From positions 5,951,503 to 6,015,502 of the forward strand of contig SSNP01000001.1 in the NCBI GenBank assembly GCA_006937955.1: 64,000 nt of DNA. Direction: 5' to 3'. The notes below the pieces were generated by a model. The model was not told the DNA's origin. It saw nothing but the letters and a program-made list of their open reading frames with translations, and made no database searches. Source of the DNA: Pachypanchax playfairii. Its lineage: Eukaryota > Chordata > Actinopteri > Cyprinodontiformes > Aplocheilidae. Position numbers and translations under genes: made by a program. This document shows positions 59,001 through 64,000 of the stretch, one piece after another (the stretch's first letter is position 1; the number at the start of each line of letters is the position of its first letter).

Positions 59001-59650
59001 TATTTACACATGTAAATTTTTTTTTTTTTTTATTTTAATTTTTTATTTTATTTTATTGAAAAAGTGAAAGATTGTTTGTCCACATGAAATGAAATGTAAC
59101 ATTGTTATTAGCTTGTGTTGCAAATGAACAGCTAGCCGAGCCATTGAACATTGAGCAAAGCCCAAGGATTTTTTGATGCAGTCCTGCACAGACATGTCAG
59201 ACTGCACTTAAATTCCTTTTGCAACACTGGAGGAACTGGAGAAGATAACCTTGGACCCACATGCTCCTGCTCCGCTAGCTGTAAGCTAACTTTAAGCTAG
59301 CAGTAGCGCTAGCATACACAGAGAGCTCCCAGCCACACCAGTGGTTCTGCCCACAGGATAGAAACGAATTGCTAATAAGTAACTGCTGCTATGCAGAAAC
59401 TACTTCCTGGAAAATGCCACAGGTTTTGGGATCTTGGGTAAAAACACCATAATCCTAACTTAAAGACCACTGAGAACATTTTAAAATAGCTCAAAAGATG
59501 ATTGAGTGGGTCTTTAAACTTTTGTTTAAACTTGCTAAATGGCTTCGAGCGTTAGCAATGGAAAATTCAATCACCCACATAAAAAGAAAACAAAACTTCA
59601 TTTGAAGGTAAATTTTGTCTTATAATTCACATTGTTTCATGCTTTCCACA
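56080..59650. other. Intergenic region downstream of the GPCR gene
   Basis: No gene recognised. Holds a dispersed repeat at about 58030-58380 (related to 53330-53460 and 36225-36395) and another at about 58730-58965. The remainder is AT-rich with homopolymer runs. Confidence 0.5.
58730..58965. repeat. Dispersed repeat with GAGCGCAGACCTCCGCC start
   Basis: Opens GAGAGCGCAGACCTCCGCC and closes ACATTACCTCCTTGGCGGCA. The interior has TCTAATCGATTCTTCTTTGG and TTTTTGAGTTATCCTGCG. I recall similar text in many aquatic animal genomes. Confidence 0.5.
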
Positions 59651-59659
59651 TTAGCCATG

Positions 59660-59665
59660 TTTATT
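59660..59665 (-). terminator. Candidate polyadenylation signal of the GPCR gene
   Basis: Minus-strand AATAAA about 167 bases beyond the GPCR stop codon. Confidence 0.4.
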
Positions 59666-59831
59666 ATGTCAACAGAATAGCTTATCATCCACCCACAAAC
59701 ACAAATACATCATTTTTATAAAATATTATCTGACATCATCAAAGTAACGTATCTCATTAAAGCAGAACAGTTATGTCTGTTTTTTTGTTTGTTTTAGTGT
59801 TGCTTAACTCTGTTTTGTACAGTGTTTTTCT

Positions 59832-62800
59832 TCACACTGTGGTAGTGGAGTGTCGTGTGGTGAGCGTGCGCATGTGCTGAGTGTGAGTCTGAGAGTGTTT
59901 GTGTACCAAGCTGTGAACTGCGAGTCTGTATCTGGCAGACATCAGGTTGTACAGTAAGGGATTGACAGCAGCACTGAGGTAGAAGAGGACAGATGATACA
60001 AGATTAAAATACTGAGACAGGTAGTATAAAAAGTATGCGTGTGCGTCTGGGTGTGAGTATGTGTTGTTTGAAGGTGTGTCAGTGTGTGTATTATGAATGT
60101 ATAGGTCGGTGGGTGCTGCAGTGGAATTATTTGTGTCTTTTGTTGAAAATATGTTAGGTCTAGTTGTGTTATTGTTATGAAATGTGTGTTTTTTATGAGT
60201 ACTTTCTGAAAATATGCCCCTTTGCATGTTAACTGATGCTGAACCTTTACGTGTCTCCATATAATCATTTGTCGTCATGTTAGGATGTTGATTTTGTCTG
60301 CTCATGTCTCCATGGTCCAGTTCAGTTTGTGTAGACACATAAGAATGTAAGTGTTTATCTGTGTCCAAATATTTGTGAGTATTGACTTTGGTCCTTGAAC
60401 ACAGGTCACAGAATCTTCCATCTGTCCCTGTTAGAGAGTCTGCTGTCATCTTTCTGGGCTGAGAGAGGGACTCAAAGAAGTGTGAATCAGAGTGTGAGCG
60501 GCTGAAGGCTTCTGAATCTGCATCAGCGAGCATGTCAAAGCTTGAGTCTGGCTTTATTTCCTGTCTGTCTGCATTAGAACCCAGTGAAAGGGAGAATATG
60601 GTCCGGCCGACATGGAAGGGAAGCCAACACAGAACGAATGCCAAGACGATCACACCTGAAAGAGGTGAGGAGAGAGACTTATTTACTTTATATGTTTCTG
60701 TCAAACATTTTTTTTCTTTAAGCAAGGAAACAGTTTTGCAGGACACAGCAAACTGGACTCAAAAACAAAGCAAACTGTTACAGCAACACTGTTTTAAGTC
60801 TCAAATTAGAAAAGTTCCTGAAGAAACTTTAAGAGGGATTGCCACTTTGTGTGGGACTCTGAAACCCTCAGCCAATCAGAAAGCTGCATTCATTCCACAG
60901 CTGACAGATGCTGCAAAAGTGATGACAAGGCAGACAGATTAGAAAAATATGGGCGTGTTTGGGGAAACGTGATGATTTCTGAGGTTACTCCACAGGGTTA
61001 TAATAGGGGTATGGCTTTTAATGGATTCCATTGCTATGGTAACCCAAAATTTAATGTACACATGATGGTTGACTTCTCCTGGTCAACCCGATTGCTTTCA
61101 TATATCACACGTGCACCCACATCCCATAGTGTCTGCTGTGATGGTGTATCATGGCGAATCGCGTTGCCATGGCAATACGGTAACAGATATATAAACATGG
61201 CTTCAATATGTTATAGACCAATGTCTACTGAGCACATAAAAGTTGGAATGACATCTGTACGTCAAAGCATGTCCGCACAGTAAGCGATCAAAAAGTGTAA
61301 ATTTAAGTCAATGTTGTTGCCATGGTAACCCAAAAAATTAATGATCACATGATGGGTCACTACTCCATTCATTATAGCAACCCCTAATTATATGTACGTC
61401 ACTTGTGGACACTAGATACATTTAGCTGTTTTACATGTATTTTTGTTGCAAGTGATGTGTTGAACTGGTCCCTGTCAAACAAAAGCTACCAGGAACACAA
61501 ATACTGAGTAGGGTTGGTTTGAAGTCACATGACTGTACGTAGTCATGTGACTCAACCCCAGTGCTACACTTGATCTTGAGCATGATCACAGCTAAAGCAC
61601 GTTTTTTTATTTTTTTTAAATACCGAATTTACCAACACTGGCAAAATTATGTCAGTAACAGTCAGAAATTTCGGTATTGGTAAATTTTCAGTGTACTGCC
61701 CAGCCCTAGTAGCGCCTCGCTTCACAACAACCTCCTCTAAGAAAAAAACACACATGCACAGGGAGAACATGTAAACTCCATGCAGATAGGTTCCAGCCCA
61801 GATTTGAACCCAGGACCTTCTTGCTGCAAGGCAACAGTGACACCAACTTCACCACCCTGCAGCCCTTCACTAAACTAAGGTCCTGTCCTAATACCCGCAC
61901 TGCACCCTACGGTCTTCCACAAAGTGCACTTAGCAGAAGTGTACATAAGGGTTCAAGTGCGTAGTGAACAAGTGCGCACATAGCCGGTCACTGTTTGCGC
62001 TATTTTGATACTAGAAATAATTTTACAACTCCAACAAACAATTATTTTCAGGAGAATGAAGCACAGGAATCTAAGAAGGCATATAAGACAGAGTAAGTGA
62101 TTAAAAAGTTAGTATATAATGTCTGAAAATCTGTTCGTGTTAGTACCGTTTTTAATTAATTAATTATAGTTTTCATCAGATATGTGATCCATCTTTCCAA
62201 CAGAGAATCGTTCGATTGTAATTACACATCTAGACAATAAAATAACAAAAGATTAGATTAGATTAGATTAGATTAGATTAGATTAGATTAGATTAGATTA
62301 GATTAGATTAGATTAGATTAGATTAGACCGGATGGTTCAGCCATTTCTCCACCTTCTGATTCTTCTTCCGTCAAAATTCTCACACGGCAATGCATTGTGG
62401 GAAATACCTTTTGCTGAAGTCAGCACTGATGCACACTTTGGCGAAGTGTGGATCAAGAGTGCAAAAGGGGCGGGGCCAAGGGCATGACTCTCCACTCTGG
62501 AGAATCGGGACACCCTACACACTCCCGTCCCTTATCGGGAACGCGCAATTGATGTGGACCAGGGTACAAGTGCGGGTACTGGGACATGGCCTAAATATAC
62601 CAAATTAATCTTATTGTTTGAATCAAAAGTTAAATGTTATTGTTGTTATTGACCCAAATCAATTTAAAAAAATACAAAGACTAAAAACAAACTTTTTCAG
62701 TTTTCAAATAAACACGTACAAGTTTAATCTGTGCTGATATTATTTAAAGGTGGTATATGTAATATGAACACAATAACACAGCACAAAGCCTTCAGCCATC

Positions 62801-64000
62801 TGGGTGCCAGGCTCGTTAACCCCCCGCGCACGCTCCGATGCTGAGGTCGACCAATATTCCTCACCAAACCCACTCTGATCCCCGATCTGAGCAGGACATT
62901 AAAGTATCATGAGTTCAGCTCACTAATCATGTTCTCCAGCCCCGCTGATCACACACTGACTCAGATAAAAGCAGCTCCCACCTGTTTGTTGCTCAATCAT
63001 CGATTCAGTCCGTGGCAAAAAGCTCATATTTGTCCCGCGGTTCTTCTTGAGCAAACAGAAACTTTCTGCAGTTCGTCCTAAGATCCTCTGTTCTCCTCAC
63101 ACACCATCCTGCACGCCTCACTTATCCAATAAAATCAAAAAAAGCAATAAAATCCTCCGTGGTGTGTCTTCCAGTCGAATCTCCTCCACTTCAGCTACGT
63201 GCTGTAGCTACGTGTTAGCTAGCTGCTAATAAATAACGTTTCCAAACAGAACTTGCTGTTACATGGGAAACCCACTATGGCAAGCAAAGGTATATAATCA
63301 CCACATGTCCCTGGTGCTTCCAGCTGCTTGACCTGCAGACTCCACAGTACCAGCCTCACTGTGCTGGATTATTTACGGTATTTGGCAACCCAAAATGATG
63401 CCCGCTGCTCTGCCAGCTATTGGCTGGTAGATGTAAACAAAATGCCAACGTCATGCCTGTCAAAATTAATATTTTATAATATTTTACTTCAAATATAATT
63501 TTTAAAGGAAATGCTGTATTTTCATTCTACAACCCTCTAAACACCCCGTGGAGGCATTTTGTTAAAAATATTGCTTTTTATTAAAATATTCCATATCCCA
63601 CCTTTAACATTTAAAATAGATTTAAAACTCAGCAATAAAAATGTCTAATCACATTCATGTTTTAAACTATAAGTCTTTTGAACATATACAACAGAAATAT
63701 AGAATGACGTGTGTTTTTCCTCACCCAGCATCTTGACAGTATTCCGGTGACTCTGCTCTCTTCTGCTGCTTTTTGGGCGGAGCCACAGTGTTCGTCCAAT
63801 CAGGCTGTACACCAGTCCAAGAATGCAAAGAGGAACCAGGAAGTACAGGTTAGACAGAATCATCATGGCTGACAGAAGGCCCGAGGAGATGGCATAGTGT
63901 GTGCAGCGGCACTCTCTTCTGTCAATTTCTCCTTCATGGATTCCATCAGATCTTTCTCCTCTTCCTCCTCCTTCATCTTCCTTTTTGTTTTGTTGCTCTC
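59832..64000 (-). CDS. Ghrelin/motilin-receptor-family GPCR with giant extracellular loop 3 (partial, last two exons)
   Basis: Exons 64000-63725 (continues off the right edge) and 60655-59832, joined at phase 1 (TVKMLG then VIVLAF), the intron position I recall for GHSR/MLNR genes. The first exon has loop 2 with a charged, Gly-rich part and the conserved ECRC, then TM5 (LYFLVPLCILGLVYSLIGR) and a basic loop 3. The second has TM6 (VIVLAFVLCWLPFHVGR) and TM7 (VLFYLSAAVNPLLYNLMS). Between TM6 and TM7 lie about 180 polar residues with several N-glycosylation sequons, against about ten in human relatives. Motifs fit ghrelin and motilin receptors about equally, so no symbol is given. I recall, unverified, a teleost lineage called big loop receptor. 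The product would be a plasma-membrane peptide receptor. Confidence 0.88.
61740..61868 (-). repeat. Dispersed teleost repeat fragment, as at 8420
   Basis: The minus strand reads GCAGCAAGAAGGTCCTGGG, then TTCAAATCTGGGC, then CATGTTCTCCCTGTGCATG. Confidence 0.6.
62251..62327. repeat. (GATTA)n microsatellite
   Basis: About 15 perfect GATTA pentamers. Confidence 0.97.
62744..63607. mobile_element. TTAAAG-ended MITE in the GPCR intron
   Basis: Left end TTAAAGGTGGTATATGTAAT; the right end in reverse complement is TTAAAGGTGGGATATGGAAT. About 864 bp, no convincing ORF. Confidence 0.75.

Larger units (their letters stand above)
60656..63724 (-). other. Intron of the GPCR gene
   Basis: A 3.1-kb intron holding three X-box-like palindromes (61030-61329), a dispersed repeat (61740-61868), a (GATTA)n microsatellite and a TTAAAG-ended MITE. 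Confidence 0.8.

Noticed and set aside
60532..61283. Plus-strand frames of 136 and 144 codons
   Set aside because: They are antisense to GPCR exon 2 and its intron, with no domain.

Overview
The window is vertebrate genomic DNA and almost certainly teleost. Genes are split into short exons with GT/AG introns. The background is dense in Tc1, hAT, Harbinger, L2, Rex1-like and Penelope-like elements, tRNA-derived SINEs and GT, GATA and GGAT microsatellites typical of ray-finned fish. The dispersed repeats look acanthomorph-like, but I cannot name a species.

Four protein genes can be reconstructed. (1) 1-6550, minus strand: the 5' ten exons of aldh16a1, running off the left edge. (2) 7435-29482, plus strand: a complete 15-exon kat7 (HBO1/MYST2 histone acetyltransferase). 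I joined it exon by exon with consistent phases to a predicted 629 aa. The aldh16a1 and kat7 start codons diverge from an 884-bp interval with ETS-type motifs, which suggests a shared promoter. (3) 37089-38540, minus strand: tac4, a five-exon, 115-aa tachykinin precursor with two amidated tachykinin cores. It converges on kat7, as I recall TAC4 does beside KAT7 on human chromosome 17. (4) 59832-64000, minus strand: the last two exons (from extracellular loop 2 onward) of a ghrelin/motilin-receptor-family GPCR with an extracellular loop 3 of about 180 residues.

The rest is mostly mobile DNA. kat7 intron 8 (8 kb) holds a Penelope-like element with an uninterrupted 560-aa RT/GIY-YIG frame and an apparently intact Tc1-like transposon (340-aa transposase, 200-bp inverted repeats differing at one base). 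Downstream of kat7 an older Tc1 copy contains a SINE, a Rex1-like LINE and, inside that LINE, a Harbinger derivative. A related Harbinger copy lies in opposite orientation in kat7 intron 8. Between tac4 and the GPCR are a nest of MITE, LINE and hAT insertions (42.3-44.5 kb), a tandem GT/TTAGGG-like minisatellite within L2 sequence (45.36-46.42 kb), and two hAT elements with perfect 8-bp target duplications (48.85-51.40 kb).

The most interesting unexplained signal is a group of MITE-like elements whose termini share a TTAAAG core. Three of them carry short reading frames with a common basic peptide centred on R-[VI]-N-I-G-x-A. No family name comes to mind for this peptide.
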